DNA from: Mycobacterium sp. ITM-2016-00317
GTDB taxonomy: Bacteria > Actinomycetota > Actinomycetes > Mycobacteriales > Mycobacteriaceae
Direction of reading: 5' to 3'
DNA length: 64,000 nt
NCBI RefSeq assembly: GCF_002968295.1
Contig: NZ_CP134399.1
Location: 4,154,001 to 4,218,000 of the forward strand
The number at the start of each line of letters is the position of its first letter. Within the stretch, counting starts at the first letter, position 1. The notes beneath the pieces were generated by a model, which was given only the letters and a program-made list of their open reading frames with translations, did no database searches and had not been told where the DNA came from. Shown here one piece after another: positions 1 through 9,465 of this stretch. Made by a program: the position numbers and the translations under genes.

Positions 1-926
1 CGGTGGCCTCGGCAGCGGCGCGGATGGTCAGCGCCGCGGCCGGACGCCCGCTGATCGAGATGGGTTCGCGCCGCACCCACGAACAGGCTGCGGTCGCCGC
101 GGCACGGGCGGCATACCTGGCCGGTTTCACCGGCACGTCCAACCTCGCCGCCGCGCGGCGCCACGGCGTGCCCGCGCTGGGCACCAGCGCCCACGCGTTC
201 ACGCTGCTGCACACCACCGCGGACGGCACCCCCGGCGACTGGGAGAAGGCCGCGTTCCGGGCCCAGGTCGACGCGTTGGGCGTCGGCACCACCCTGCTCG
301 TCGACACCTACGACATCACCGCGGGCGTCGCCAACGCGGTCGAGGTCGCGGGCACCGGACTGGGTGCGGTGCGCATCGACTCCGGCGATCTGGGGGTGCT
401 GGCCCGTCAGGTCCGGGAACAGTTGGACCGGCTCGGGGCCACGGAGACCCGCATCGTGGTGTCTGGCGACCTCGACGAGTTCGCGATCGCGGCGTTGCGC
501 GCCGAACCGGTGGACTTCTACGGCGTCGGCACCTCGGTGGTCACCGGGTCGGGCGCCCCCACCGCGGGCATGGTCTACAAGCTGGTCGAGGTGGACGGCA
601 TCGCGGTGGAGAAGCGCAGTAGCCACAAGGGATCTCACGGCGGCCACAAGCAGGCGTGCAGACTCGCCAAGCGTTCCGGCACCATCGTCGAAGAGGTGGT
701 CCATCCCGCGGGCAGCCCACCGCCGGTGCCGGAGGACCTGAACCACCGCGAGCTGACCATCCCGCTGGTGCGCCACGGCGAACCCGTCGCCGATCTCGGG
801 CTCGACCGCGCGCGGACCCTCGTCGCCGAGGGGCTGCACAGCCTGCCGTGGGACGGCCTGAGCCTGTCCAACGGCGATCCCGCGATCCCGACCCGCATGA
901 TCGCGCCCGTGCGCGGTCCGAGGTAG
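1..926 (+). CDS. pncB: Nicotinate phosphoribosyltransferase, C-terminal part (cut by window edge)
   Basis: Converts nicotinate and PRPP to nicotinate mononucleotide in the Preiss-Handler NAD salvage pathway, in the cytosol. About 307 residues are present and the N-terminus lies before base 1. Family motifs seen are MGSRRTHEQAA, GTSNLAAARRHG, GTSAHAF, the RIDSGDL phosphoribosyl-binding segment, YGVGTSV and a YKLVE strand. The TAG stop is at 924-926 and dinG starts six bases later, so the two are probably co-transcribed. This pncB-dinG order is the one known from M. tuberculosis. No frame problem is visible in this portion. Confidence 0.93.
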   Translation, partial: VASAAARMVSAAAGRPLIEMGSRRTHEQAAVAAARAAYLAGFTGTSNLAAARRHGVPALGTSAHAFTLLHTTADGTPGDWEKAAFRAQVDALGVGTTLLVDTYDITAGVANAVEVAGTGLGAVRIDSGDLGVLARQVREQLDRLGATETRIVVSGDLDEFAIAALRAEPVDFYGVGTSVVTGSGAPTAGMVYKLVEVDGIAVEKRSSHKGSHGGHKQACRLAKRSGTIVEEVVHPAGSPPPVPEDLNHRELTIPLVRHGEPVADLGLDRARTLVAEGLHSLPWDGLSLSNGDPAIPTRMIAPVRGPR

Positions 927-932
927 ACGCCT

Positions 933-2934
933 GTGGAGGTCACCGACCTGTTGGCCACGGCGGTCGCCGGGCTGGGCGGCGCCACCCGCGAGGGGCAGAT
1001 CGCGATGGCCGAGGCCGTCGCGCGCGCATTCGACACCGGGGAGCATCTCGCCGTCCAGGCCGGCACAGGCACCGGGAAATCACTGGCCTACCTGGTGCCC
1101 GCGATCGCGCACGCGCTCTCGGAGAACCGGCCGGTGGTGGTCTCCACCGCCACCATCGCGCTGCAACGGCAACTGGTCGATCGCGACCTGCCGCGGCTGG
1201 CGGACTCGCTGGCCGGGGCGTTGCCCCGCCGCCCCTCCTTCGCCTTGCTGAAGGGTCGCGGAAACTATCTGTGCCTGAACAAGATCCACAACGGCTCCGC
1301 GGCAGGCGTACCCGACGACCTGCCGCAGGAGGAACTGTTCTCGCCGGTGCCGAGCAGCGCGCTGGGCCGCGACGTCGCGCGGCTCACCGAATGGTCGGAG
1401 ACGACCACCACCGGCGACCGTGACGATCTCAAACCCGGTGTGCCGGACCGGTCTTGGGCGCAGGTCAGTGTGTCGGCGCGCGAGTGCATCGGGATGTCGC
1501 GCTGCCCGTTCGGCACCGAGTGCTTCGCCGAACGCGCGCGTGGCCTGGCCGGCGAGGCCGACGTCGTGGTCACCAACCACGCGCTGCTGGCCATCGACGC
1601 CATCGGCGATGCCAACGTGCTGCCCGAGCACGAGTTGCTGGTGGTCGACGAGGCACACGAGCTGGTCGACCGGGTCACCGCGGTGGCGACCGCGGAGCTG
1701 TCGGCGACGTCGCTGGGCATCGCGCACCGGCGCGCCGCACGCGTGATCGCCCCCGACCTCGCCGAGCGGCTGGAGGCGGCGTCGGCGACGTTCTCGTCGG
1801 CGATCTTCGAGGCCCAGCCCGGCCGCCTGGACGTGCTCGGCGAGGAACTGGGCATCTGCCTGACGGCACTGCGCGACGCCGCGCACGCGGCCCGCACTGC
1901 GGTGGACACCGCCCCCAACGACCCGAAGACGACTGCGGCGCGGGCGGAGGCGGCCACCGCGCTCTCCGATGTCTGCGACACCGCCGCCCGCATCCTGGAC
2001 TCGTTCGTGCCCGCGATCCCCCAGCGCACCGACGTCGTCTGGCTCGACCACATCGACGACGCCAGGTCCGGCAGCCGCGCGATCCTGCGCGTCGCGCCGC
2101 TGTCGGTGGCCGGCCTGCTGCGCAACCGGCTGTTCGGGCCGTCGACCGCGGTGCTGACCTCGGCGACGCTGACCATCGGAGGCAGTTTCGACGCGATGGC
2201 CTCGGCCTGGGGCCTCGCCGGCCCCCCCAACCAGGACGGCGAACGGGCGCCGGCGGCGGCGCGGGCCGCTGGCGGGGACTGGACGTCGGATCGCCGTTCG
2301 ACCACAAGAAGGCGGGGATCCTCTACGTCGCCGCGCACCTGCCGCCGCCCGGGCGCGACGGCACCGGCTCGGCCGAGCAACTCGACGAGATCACCGCGCT
2401 GATCGAAGCCGCCGACGGCCGCACGCTGGGACTGTTCTCGTCGATGCGCGCGGCCAAGGCCACCGCCGAGGTGATGCGCGAGCGCCTCAAGACACCGGTC
2501 CTGTGCCAGGGCGAGGACACCACCTCGGCGCTGGTGCAGCGGTTCGCCGCGGACGAGCAGACCTCGCTGTTCGGCACCCTGTCGCTGTGGCAGGGCGTCG
2601 ACGTGCCCGGGCCGTCGCTGTCGCTGGTGCTCATCGACCGCATCCCGTTCCCCCGCCCGGACGATCCGCTGCTGACCGCCAGGCAGCGCGCCGTCGCCGC
2701 GCGCGGCGGCAACGGGTTCATGGCCGTGGCGGCCAGCCATGCGGCGCTGCTGCTCGCCCAGGGCGCCGGCTGCTGCGCCGCGTCGACGACCGGGGCGTGG
2801 TCGCCGTGCTCGACTCCCGGATGGCCACCGCGCGCTACAGCAGCTACCTGCGCGCGTCGCTGCCGCCGTTCTGGGCGACGACCGACGGCACGGCGGTGCG
2901 GGCGGCGCTGCAGCGGTTGCGCGCCACGCACTGA
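933..2934 (+). pseudogene. dinG: ATP-dependent helicase DinG, interrupted by two frameshifts
   Basis: XPD/DinG-type 5'-3' DNA helicase involved in repair and R-loop or G4 resolution. It starts at GTG 933. The N-terminal part shows Walker A (QAGTGTGKS), the iron-sulfur cysteines (the CIGMSRCPFGTEC segment) and the DEAH box (VVDEAHEL). The frame breaks between about 2225 and 2280, next to a run of seven C. It continues one base back with WRGLDVGSPFDHKKAGILYVA and the helicase C domain (LWQGVDVPGPSLSLVLIDRIPFPR). It breaks again at about 2766-2772, after LLLAQGAG, and resumes as LLRRVDDRGVVAVLDSR to the TGA at 2932-2934. Both breaks lack one base modulo three. All three segments are conserved end to end, so sequencing error is more likely than true decay. 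As written, no full-length protein can be made. Confidence 0.85.
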
Positions 2935-3044
2935 CCCGGCCGCCCGCCGCGACGCCGACGGGTCGCGGCGCGCGGTCACTATCCTGGCGGGAGGTTCGGT
3001 CGCGGTGGTCGTGCCACCGGCGGCACTGACGAAAGGCGGCGGTC

Positions 3045-4502
3045 ATGGGCCCGTCGAGAAGCCTGCGCACGACGTTCGCCGTCGCGGTCGCCGCCGGCTC
3101 GCTGCTGGTCGCCTCCGGCTGCTCGACCACGCTGCAGGGCGAAGCCGTCTCGATTTTCGACGATCCGTTCCGGGTCGCGGGAATGCCCGCGACCGACGGA
3201 CCGACCGGGCTGCGGCCCGGCGCCGAGGGCCCCGCCCGAGACCCCGAGGGCACCGACGGCGGCAGCATCGACGAACTCGCCGCGAGTGCGGTCACCGACA
3301 TCGAGGACTACTGGGCGACGGCGTACGAGGAGACCTTCGACGAGCGGTTCCGGCCGGTGGCCGAGCTGATCTCCTGGGACGCCAACGAATTCGACGGAAC
3401 ATTCTGCGGCACAGAAACCTTCGGCCTGATCAATGCCGGCTACTGCTACCCCGAGAGAACCCTCGGCTGGGACCGTGGCGAACTGCTGCCCGGACTCCAG
3501 AGTGCCTACGGCGACATCGGCGTGGTGATGGTGCTGGCGCACGAGTACGGGCACGCCATCTCACGACTGGCCGGGCTGGCCCGCAACGACACCCCCACCC
3601 TGGTCGCCGAGCAGCAGGCCGACTGTTTCGCCGGCGCCTACATGCGCTGGGTCGCCGAGGACTCCTCACCGCGGTTCACGCTGAGCACGGGCGAGGGACT
3701 CAACAACGTGCTCGCCGGTGTGGTCTCGTTCCGCGACCCGGTGCAGTCCGAAGGCGATCCCGATGCCGGTATCAACGAGCACGGTTCGGCATTCGAGCGA
3801 TTGTCCGCGTTCCAGTTCGGCTTCACCGACGGTCCACAGGCCTGCGTGGCCATCGACATGGACGAGATCGAACAGCGGCGCGGAGAACTGCCCGTGATGC
3901 TGCCCGAGGACGGGACCGGCGAGCTGCCGATCACCGAGAGCTCGGTGCGGGCGGTCGTCGACGCGATGGGAATCCTGTTCTCCCCCAACAACCCTCCCGC
4001 CCTGAGCTTCGACGCCGACTCCGCCTCGAACTGTCCGGGCGTGCGCGCCAGCCCGCCGGCCTCCTACTGCCCGGACACCAACACGATCGTCGTCGACCTG
4101 CCGGCACTGGAGGAGATGGGCGCACCGGCCGATCCAAGAGCGGCCGAGAACCTGGCCGCAGGCGACAACGTCGCCTACTCGGTGCTGGTGTCGCGATACA
4201 TGCTGGCGCTGCAGCGCGAACGCGGCAGCCTGCCGCTCGACGACGCCGAGACCGCACTGCGCACGGCCTGCCTGACCGGCGTCGCGACCGTCAAGATGAC
4301 CGAGGAGGTGACCACCCCCGACGGCGAGACGGTCGCGCTCACCGCAGGCGACGTCGACGAGGCGGTCTCGGGCATCCTGACCAACGGACTGGTGGCCAGC
4401 GACGTCAACGGCGACTCCGTACCGTCGGGCTTCTCCCGCATCGACGCCTTCCGCGTCGGCGTCCTCGGCGACACCGAACGGTGCTTCAGACGGTTCGCCT
4501 GA
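3045..4502 (+). CDS. Lipoprotein neutral zinc metallopeptidase
   Basis: A predicted exported zinc peptidase of 485 residues. The N-terminus has a basic start, a hydrophobic core and a lipobox-like VASGC, with the lipidated cysteine at about residue 26, so it should be anchored to the outer face of the plasma membrane. The zinc site is H166-E-Y-G-H170, followed by E189-QQA-D193, the HExxH plus ExxxD arrangement of the YpfJ-type neutral zinc metallopeptidase family. The C-terminal half, which holds several cysteines, is not a domain I recognise. The start is ATG 3045 with AAAGG nine bases upstream. It converges on glgP with only 12 bases between stops. Its substrate is unknown. Confidence 0.8.
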   Translation: MGPSRSLRTTFAVAVAAGSLLVASGCSTTLQGEAVSIFDDPFRVAGMPATDGPTGLRPGAEGPARDPEGTDGGSIDELAASAVTDIEDYWATAYEETFDERFRPVAELISWDANEFDGTFCGTETFGLINAGYCYPERTLGWDRGELLPGLQSAYGDIGVVMVLAHEYGHAISRLAGLARNDTPTLVAEQQADCFAGAYMRWVAEDSSPRFTLSTGEGLNNVLAGVVSFRDPVQSEGDPDAGINEHGSAFERLSAFQFGFTDGPQACVAIDMDEIEQRRGELPVMLPEDGTGELPITESSVRAVVDAMGILFSPNNPPALSFDADSASNCPGVRASPPASYCPDTNTIVVDLPALEEMGAPADPRAAENLAAGDNVAYSVLVSRYMLALQRERGSLPLDDAETALRTACLTGVATVKMTEEVTTPDGETVALTAGDVDEAVSGILTNGLVASDVNGDSVPSGFSRIDAFRVGVLGDTERCFRRFA

Positions 4503-4514
4503 GCGGCCGCGACG

Positions 4515-7142
4515 TCACGCAGAGGTGACCAGACCGAGTTCGTTGTCCCCGGCCAGCAACCGGTGGTGCGGCAGCACCCGCACCGTGTAGCCGACGGACC
4601 CGGCGACCGACAGCGGCGTCGTCGCGGTGAAGATCTCCACGCCGCTCTCCGCCGTACCGGTGTGGACCATCTGCACGGTGGCCGGGGCGATCAGCGCGTC
4701 ACCGGCGTCGACCCGCCCCACCACGGCCTGCACCACGACCTCGTCGGGCCGCAGGTCGCCGAGCGCCACCTGCGCGGTCAGGGTCAGCTCGGACCCCAGC
4801 AGCGGGGTGTCGGGCAGCCCGTAGCTGTCCACATCGGTGATCTTGATATGCGGCCACGCCTGCTGGGCGCGCATGCGGTACTGCGCGAGTTCGCGTGCCG
4901 CGCCGAACGGCACGGCGTACTCCGGCGTACCGCTCTGCCCGGGCTCGATCACCTGCCGCAGCGCCTGCGCGGCGGGCAGGTAGTACTTCTGGGTGTAGTC
5001 GCGCACCATCCGCGAGGCGAGCACCTTGGGGCCCAGGACCTGCAGCGTGTGGCGCACCATCTCCACCCACCGCGTCGGTACGCCGCCGTCGTCGCGGTCG
5101 TAGAACTTCGGCGCGACGGCACGCTCGAGAAGGTCGTAGAGCGCGGCGGCTTCGAGGTCGTCGCGCCTGCCCTCGTCGGCCAGGCCGTCGGCGGTCGGGA
5201 TCTCCCAACCGTTCTCGCCGTCGTACCACTCGTCCCACCAGCCGTCGCGGATCGACAGATTCAGCCCGCCGTTGAGCGCGCTCTTCATCCCCGACGTGCC
5301 ACATGCCTCCAGTGGGCGCAGCGGGTTGTTCAGCCACACATCGCAACCGTGGTACAGCTTGCGTGCCATCGAGATGTCGTAATCGGGCAGGAACGCGATG
5401 CGGTGCCGCAGGTCTGCCCGGTCGGCGAACCGCACGATCTGCTGGATCAGCGCCTTGCCGCCCTCGTCGGCCGGATGCGACTTGCCGGCCACGATCAACT
5501 GGATCGGCCGCTCGTCGTCGAGCAGCAATCTCGTCAGGCGTTCCGGGTCGCGCAGCATCAGCGTCAGCCGCTTGTAGGTGGGCACGCGGCGGGCGAATCC
5601 GATGGTCAGAATATTCGGATCGAAAGCCGTTGCCACCCAACCGAGTTCAGCATCGGAGGCACCACGCTCCAGCCAGGACCGGCGCAGCCTGGCGCGCACG
5701 TCGGCGATCAGCTCGGCACGCAGCTGGGATCGGATCCACCACAGATGGCCCGAGTCGACCTGCTGCAGTCGCGACCAGGACTCCATCTCCCGCAGCGGGC
5801 TCAGGTCCCCGCTGCCGAGCAGTTCGCGTCCCAGCTCCAGCCACTGCGGCGCCGCCCAGGTCGGCGCGTGCACGCCGTTGGTGATCGAGCCGATCGGCAC
5901 CTCGTCGGCATCGAATCCCGGCCACAGCTCGTTGAACATCGCCCGGCTGACCCGGCCGTGCAGCAGAGACACCCCGTTGGCGCGCTGCGCCAGGCGCAGG
6001 CCCATGTGCGCCATGTTGAACTTCGTCGGATCGTCCTCCGCGCCGAACGCGACAATGCGCTCCAGCGGCACACCGGGCAGCAGCGGGGGTCCGACGGAGG
6101 ACGTGGCGTCCGATCCGGGCCCGAAGTAGCGCTGCACCATCTCCACCGGGAACCGGTCGATGCCCGCCGCCACCGGCGTGTGGGTGGTGAACACCGTGGA
6201 CGCGCGGACCACCGCCAGCGCGGTGTCGAAGTCCAGGCCGGCCTCGATCAGCTCGCGGATGCGTTCGGCGCCCAGGAAGCCGGCGTGTCCCTCGTTCATG
6301 TGGAACACCTCCGGCGCGGCCAGGCCCTCCAGCGTGGTGAACGCACGGATGGCACGCACCCCGCCGATGCCGGCCAGGATCTCCTGCCGGATCCGGTGCT
6401 CCTGGTCGCCGCCGTAGAGCCGGTCGGTGACCGAGCGCAGCTCGTGCTCATTCTCCGGGATGTCGGAATCCAATAGCAGCAACGGGATTCGGCCCACCTG
6501 CGCGATCCAGACCCGGGCGTGCAGCTGCGCTCCGGCCGGCAGGGCGAGTTCGATCAGCACCGGTGCGCCGGCAGCGTCGGTGAGCAGGCGCAACGGCAGC
6601 CCCTGCGGGTCCAGCGACGGATAGCTCTCGTGCTGCCAGCCGTCGGCGCTCAGCGACTGCCGGAAGTATCCGGAGCGGTAGTACAGCCCGACCGCGATCA
6701 GCGGCAGACCGAGATCCGATGCCGATTTCAGATGGTCGCCGGCCAGGATGCCGAGGCCGCCGGAGTAGTTGGGCAGCACCTCGGCGACCCCGAACTCCAT
6801 CGAGAAGTAGGCGATGCCCTTGGGCAGTTCGGCGGTCTTCTCGCCGGCGAGTTGCTGGTACCACAACGGCCTGGTCAGGTAGTCGTCCAGATCTGCGGCC
6901 AGCGCGTCGAGGCGCTGCACGAACGAGTCGTCGGCGGCCAGTTCCTCCAACCGGGCCGGACCCACCTGGCCGAGCAGCGCGACCGGGTCGCCGACCTGCT
7001 GCCACAGCCGCGGGTCGATCGCGGCGAACAGGTCCTGGGTCGGTTTGTCCCAGGACCAGCGCAGATTGACGGAGAGCCGCTCGAGCGCGGCCAGCGGCGC
7101 GGGTAGATGGGCGCGAACGGTGAACCTGCGAAGAGCTTTCAC
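4515..7142 (-). CDS. glgP: Alpha-glucan (glycogen/maltodextrin) phosphorylase
   Basis: Releases glucose-1-phosphate from the non-reducing ends of alpha-1,4-glucans; a cytosolic, pyridoxal-phosphate enzyme of 875 residues. The N-terminus (RWSWDKPTQDLF) is typical of the short bacterial glucan phosphorylases. Other motifs are YFSMEFGV, NYSGGLGILAGDHLK, HMNEGHAGFL, TNGVHAPTW, and the C-terminal PLP-lysine segment CGTSGMKSALNGGLN. It starts at GTG 7142. It is divergent from glgE-glgB across a 228-base intergenic region with tandem repeats, so glucan breakdown and the GlgE polymerising route could be regulated from the same control region. The frame is intact. Confidence 0.95.
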   Translation of the reverse strand: MKALRRFTVRAHLPAPLAALERLSVNLRWSWDKPTQDLFAAIDPRLWQQVGDPVALLGQVGPARLEELAADDSFVQRLDALAADLDDYLTRPLWYQQLAGEKTAELPKGIAYFSMEFGVAEVLPNYSGGLGILAGDHLKSASDLGLPLIAVGLYYRSGYFRQSLSADGWQHESYPSLDPQGLPLRLLTDAAGAPVLIELALPAGAQLHARVWIAQVGRIPLLLLDSDIPENEHELRSVTDRLYGGDQEHRIRQEILAGIGGVRAIRAFTTLEGLAAPEVFHMNEGHAGFLGAERIRELIEAGLDFDTALAVVRASTVFTTHTPVAAGIDRFPVEMVQRYFGPGSDATSSVGPPLLPGVPLERIVAFGAEDDPTKFNMAHMGLRLAQRANGVSLLHGRVSRAMFNELWPGFDADEVPIGSITNGVHAPTWAAPQWLELGRELLGSGDLSPLREMESWSRLQQVDSGHLWWIRSQLRAELIADVRARLRRSWLERGASDAELGWVATAFDPNILTIGFARRVPTYKRLTLMLRDPERLTRLLLDDERPIQLIVAGKSHPADEGGKALIQQIVRFADRADLRHRIAFLPDYDISMARKLYHGCDVWLNNPLRPLEACGTSGMKSALNGGLNLSIRDGWWDEWYDGENGWEIPTADGLADEGRRDDLEAAALYDLLERAVAPKFYDRDDGGVPTRWVEMVRHTLQVLGPKVLASRMVRDYTQKYYLPAAQALRQVIEPGQSGTPEYAVPFGAARELAQYRMRAQQAWPHIKITDVDSYGLPDTPLLGSELTLTAQVALGDLRPDEVVVQAVVGRVDAGDALIAPATVQMVHTGTAESGVEIFTATTPLSVAGSVGYTVRVLPHHRLLAGDNELGLVTSA

Positions 7143-7187
7143 GCGACTTCACCTTACTGACGTGAACGCGCCGCCGGGTGCGGTCAC

Positions 7188-7228
7188 GCCCGCGGGCGGG
7201 CGAAGACTCGATGCCCGCGGGCGGGCGA
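7188..7228. repeat. Two copies of a 16-bp direct repeat in the glgP-glgE intergenic region
   Basis: GCCCGCGGGCGGGCGA occurs at 7188-7203 and again at 7213-7228, a period of 25 bases. Both copies lie in the divergent promoter region, just upstream of the glgP start. They could be regulator-binding sites or simply GC-rich repetition; the sequence alone does not decide. Confidence 0.6.
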
Positions 7229-7232
7229 GACC

Positions 7233-7266
7233 TGATGACCGACGAAAGGTGATGCCCGACGAAAGG
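7233..7266. repeat. 17-bp tandem direct repeat upstream of glgE
   Basis: TGATGACCGACGAAAGG (7233-7249) is followed immediately by TGATGCCCGACGAAAGG (7250-7266), differing at one base. The second copy abuts the proposed glgE -35 element, the usual placement for an activator or repressor site. Confidence 0.65.
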
Positions 7267-7294
7267 TTGAGTCGGACACTACGGTGGGTATAGG
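7267..7294 (+). promoter_or_regulatory. Candidate glgE-glgB promoter
   Basis: TTGAGT at 7267-7272 and TATAGG at 7289-7294 are separated by 16 bases, an acceptable sigma-A-like arrangement on the plus strand. The -35 directly follows the 17-bp tandem repeat. This is a visual match only; the -10 lacks the final T. Confidence 0.35.
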
Positions 7295-7370
7295 GCGCGA
7301 CAGGCAAGGACGCGTGGCAGTCGCCATGCGGTGCTGATCGAAATCGTAGGGAGTGCCAGGGAGTGATCGC

Positions 7371-9461
7371 GTGACCGCCGGTCGTATCGAGATCGATGAC
7401 GTCCAGCCCGTGGTGTCGGAAGGACGCTTCCCGGCCAAAGCGGTCGTCGGTGAGGTTGTCCCGGTGACCGCCACCGTGTGGCGGGAGGGCCACGACGCAG
7501 TAGACGCGACCCTGGTGGTCCGCTACCACGGGACCGCCTATCCCGCGCTGGCCGACGAGCCGCCGGGCCGGGTGCGGCCCGCCGAGGTGGTGCCGATCGA
7601 GGATTTGGTCAATCCGTCTCCGCGGGTGCGCCCGCTCGCCCTTCCGATGGACACCGGCCGCACCCCGGACGTGTTCCACGGCCAGTTCGTCCCCGACGAG
7701 GTGGGGCTGTGGACGTTCCGCGTGGACGGGTGGGGCAATCCGCTGGCGACCTGGCGCAAGAACGTGACGGCCAAACTCGAAGCCGGCCAGAGTGAAGGCG
7801 AACTCGACAACGACCTTCAGGTCGGCGCCCGGCTGCTGGAACGCGCCGCCACGCGTGTGCCGCGCCAGGACCGTTTTCCGCTGGCCGAGGCGGCTGCCAG
7901 GCTGCGCGAGCCCGGCGACCCGTACTACCGGGCCGGAGCAGCGCTCGCACCCGAGTTGACCGCGCTGCTCGACCAGTATCCGCTGCGTGAATTCGTCACC
8001 CGGGGCAAGCAGTACGGCATCTGGGTCGACCGCCCGCTGGCCCGGTTCAGCGCCTGGTACGAGTTCTTCCCGCGCTCCACGGGCGGCTGGGACAGTGCGG
8101 GCAACCCCGTGCACGGCACGTTCGCCACCGCCATCAAGGCGCTGCCGCGGGTGGCCAGGATGAACTTCGACATCGTGTACCTGCCCCCGATCCATCCGAT
8201 CGGCAAGGTGCACCGCAAGGGCCGCAACAACAGCGTCACCGCCGCCCCCGGCGATGTGGGGTCCCCGTGGGCGATCGGCAGCGACGAGGGCGGCCACGAC
8301 GCCGTGCACCCCGACCTGGGCACCATCGAGGACTTCGACGAGTTCGTCGGCGCGGCGCGCGACGAAGGCCTCGAGGTGGCCCTGGACCTCGCGCTGCAGT
8401 GCGCGCCGGACCACCCGTGGGCCCGGGAGCATCCCGAGTGGTTCACGGTGCTGCCCGACGGCACCATCGCCTACGCGGAGAACCCGCCGAAGAAGTACCA
8501 GGACATCTATCCGCTGAACTTCGACACCGATCCCACCGGCCTGTACGAAGAGGTCCTGCGGGTGGTGCTGTACTGGGTGTCCCACGGGGTCAAGGTGTTT
8601 CGGGTCGACAACCCGCACACCAAACCGCCGAACTTCTGGGCGTGGCTGATCGGCGAGGTCAAGAACGTCGACCCCGACGTGCTCTTCCTCGCCGAGGCGT
8701 TCACCCGGCCGGCGCGGCTGTTCGGACTGGCCAAGCTCGGGTACACGCAGTCCTACACGTACTTCACCTGGCGCACGGCCAAGTGGGAACTGACCGAGTT
8801 CGGCGAATCGATCGCCGAGCACGCCGACTACTGCAGGCAGAGTCTGTGGACGAACACGCCCGACATCCTGCACGAGAGCCTGCAGCACGGCGGTCCCGGG
8901 ATGTTCGCGATCCGCGCGGTTCTCGCGTCGACGATGAGCCCCACGTGGGGGATGTACTCGGGCTTCGAACTGTTCGAGCACCGCGCGGTGCGTGAGGGCA
9001 GCGAGGAGTACCTGAACTCGGAGAAGTACGAGCTGCGACCCCGCGACTACGAGGCCGCGGTGGCCGACGGCGAATCCCTGGAGCCGTTCATCACCCGGCT
9101 CAACGAGATCCGCCGCCTGCACCCCGCGCTGCAGCAGTTGCGGACCATCAAGTTCCACCACATCGACAACGACGCGCTGCTGGCATACAGCAAGTTCGAC
9201 CCGGTGTCGGGCGATCAGGTGCTCGTGGTGGTGACCATCAACCCGTTCGGCCCGGAAGAGGGGACGCTGTGGCTGGACATGGAAGCGCTGGGCATGGACC
9301 AGCAGGACCGCTACTGGGTACGCGACGAGATCTCCGGCGAGGAATACCAGTGGGGCCAGGCCAATTACGTGCGCCTGGACCCGGCGCGGGCTGTGGCCCA
9401 CGTGTTCAACATGCCGCAGGTTCCCGCTGACCAACGAGCCAACCTTCTGCGTAGGGAGTGA
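7371..9461 (+). CDS. glgE: Alpha-1,4-glucan:maltose-1-phosphate maltosyltransferase
   Basis: Adds maltosyl units from maltose-1-phosphate to alpha-1,4-glucan; the central enzyme of the trehalose-to-glucan GlgE pathway (GH13_3). The N-terminal domain precedes a TIM barrel with [19 protein letters not shown] and [11 protein letters not shown]. The nucleophile is D413 and the acid/base is E442 (FLAEAF). The 29-residue spacing matches D418/E447 of M. tuberculosis GlgE. I start at GTG 7371 because AGGGAG at 7358-7363 is well placed for it; an in-frame GTG at 7353 has no proper ribosome site. Length is 696 residues. glgB follows after four bases, so the two are translationally linked. Confidence 0.94.
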   Translation: MTAGRIEIDDVQPVVSEGRFPAKAVVGEVVPVTATVWREGHDAVDATLVVRYHGTAYPALADEPPGRVRPAEVVPIEDLVNPSPRVRPLALPMDTGRTPDVFHGQFVPDEVGLWTFRVDGWGNPLATWRKNVTAKLEAGQSEGELDNDLQVGARLLERAATRVPRQDRFPLAEAAARLREPGDPYYRAGAALAPELTALLDQYPLREFVTRGKQYGIWVDRPLARFSAWYEFFPRSTGGWDSAGNPVHGTFATAIKALPRVARMNFDIVYLPPIHPIGKVHRKGRNNSVTAAPGDVGSPWAIGSDEGGHDAVHPDLGTIEDFDEFVGAARDEGLEVALDLALQCAPDHPWAREHPEWFTVLPDGTIAYAENPPKKYQDIYPLNFDTDPTGLYEEVLRVVLYWVSHGVKVFRVDNPHTKPPNFWAWLIGEVKNVDPDVLFLAEAFTRPARLFGLAKLGYTQSYTYFTWRTAKWELTEFGESIAEHADYCRQSLWTNTPDILHESLQHGGPGMFAIRAVLASTMSPTWGMYSGFELFEHRAVREGSEEYLNSEKYELRPRDYEAAVADGESLEPFITRLNEIRRLHPALQQLRTIKFHHIDNDALLAYSKFDPVSGDQVLVVVTINPFGPEEGTLWLDMEALGMDQQDRYWVRDEISGEEYQWGQANYVRLDPARAVAHVFNMPQVPADQRANLLRRE

Positions 9462-9465
9462 CGAC

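Noticed and set aside
1454..4528. 1024-residue open frame on the plus strand
   Set aside because: Only 2280-2770 carries real protein (the middle part of DinG). The rest is arginine/proline-rich out-of-frame sequence over dinG and the metallopeptidase gene.
4563..6476. 637-residue frame antisense to glgP
   Set aside because: No recognisable domain and composition typical of a GC-rich shadow; glgP is intact on the other strand.
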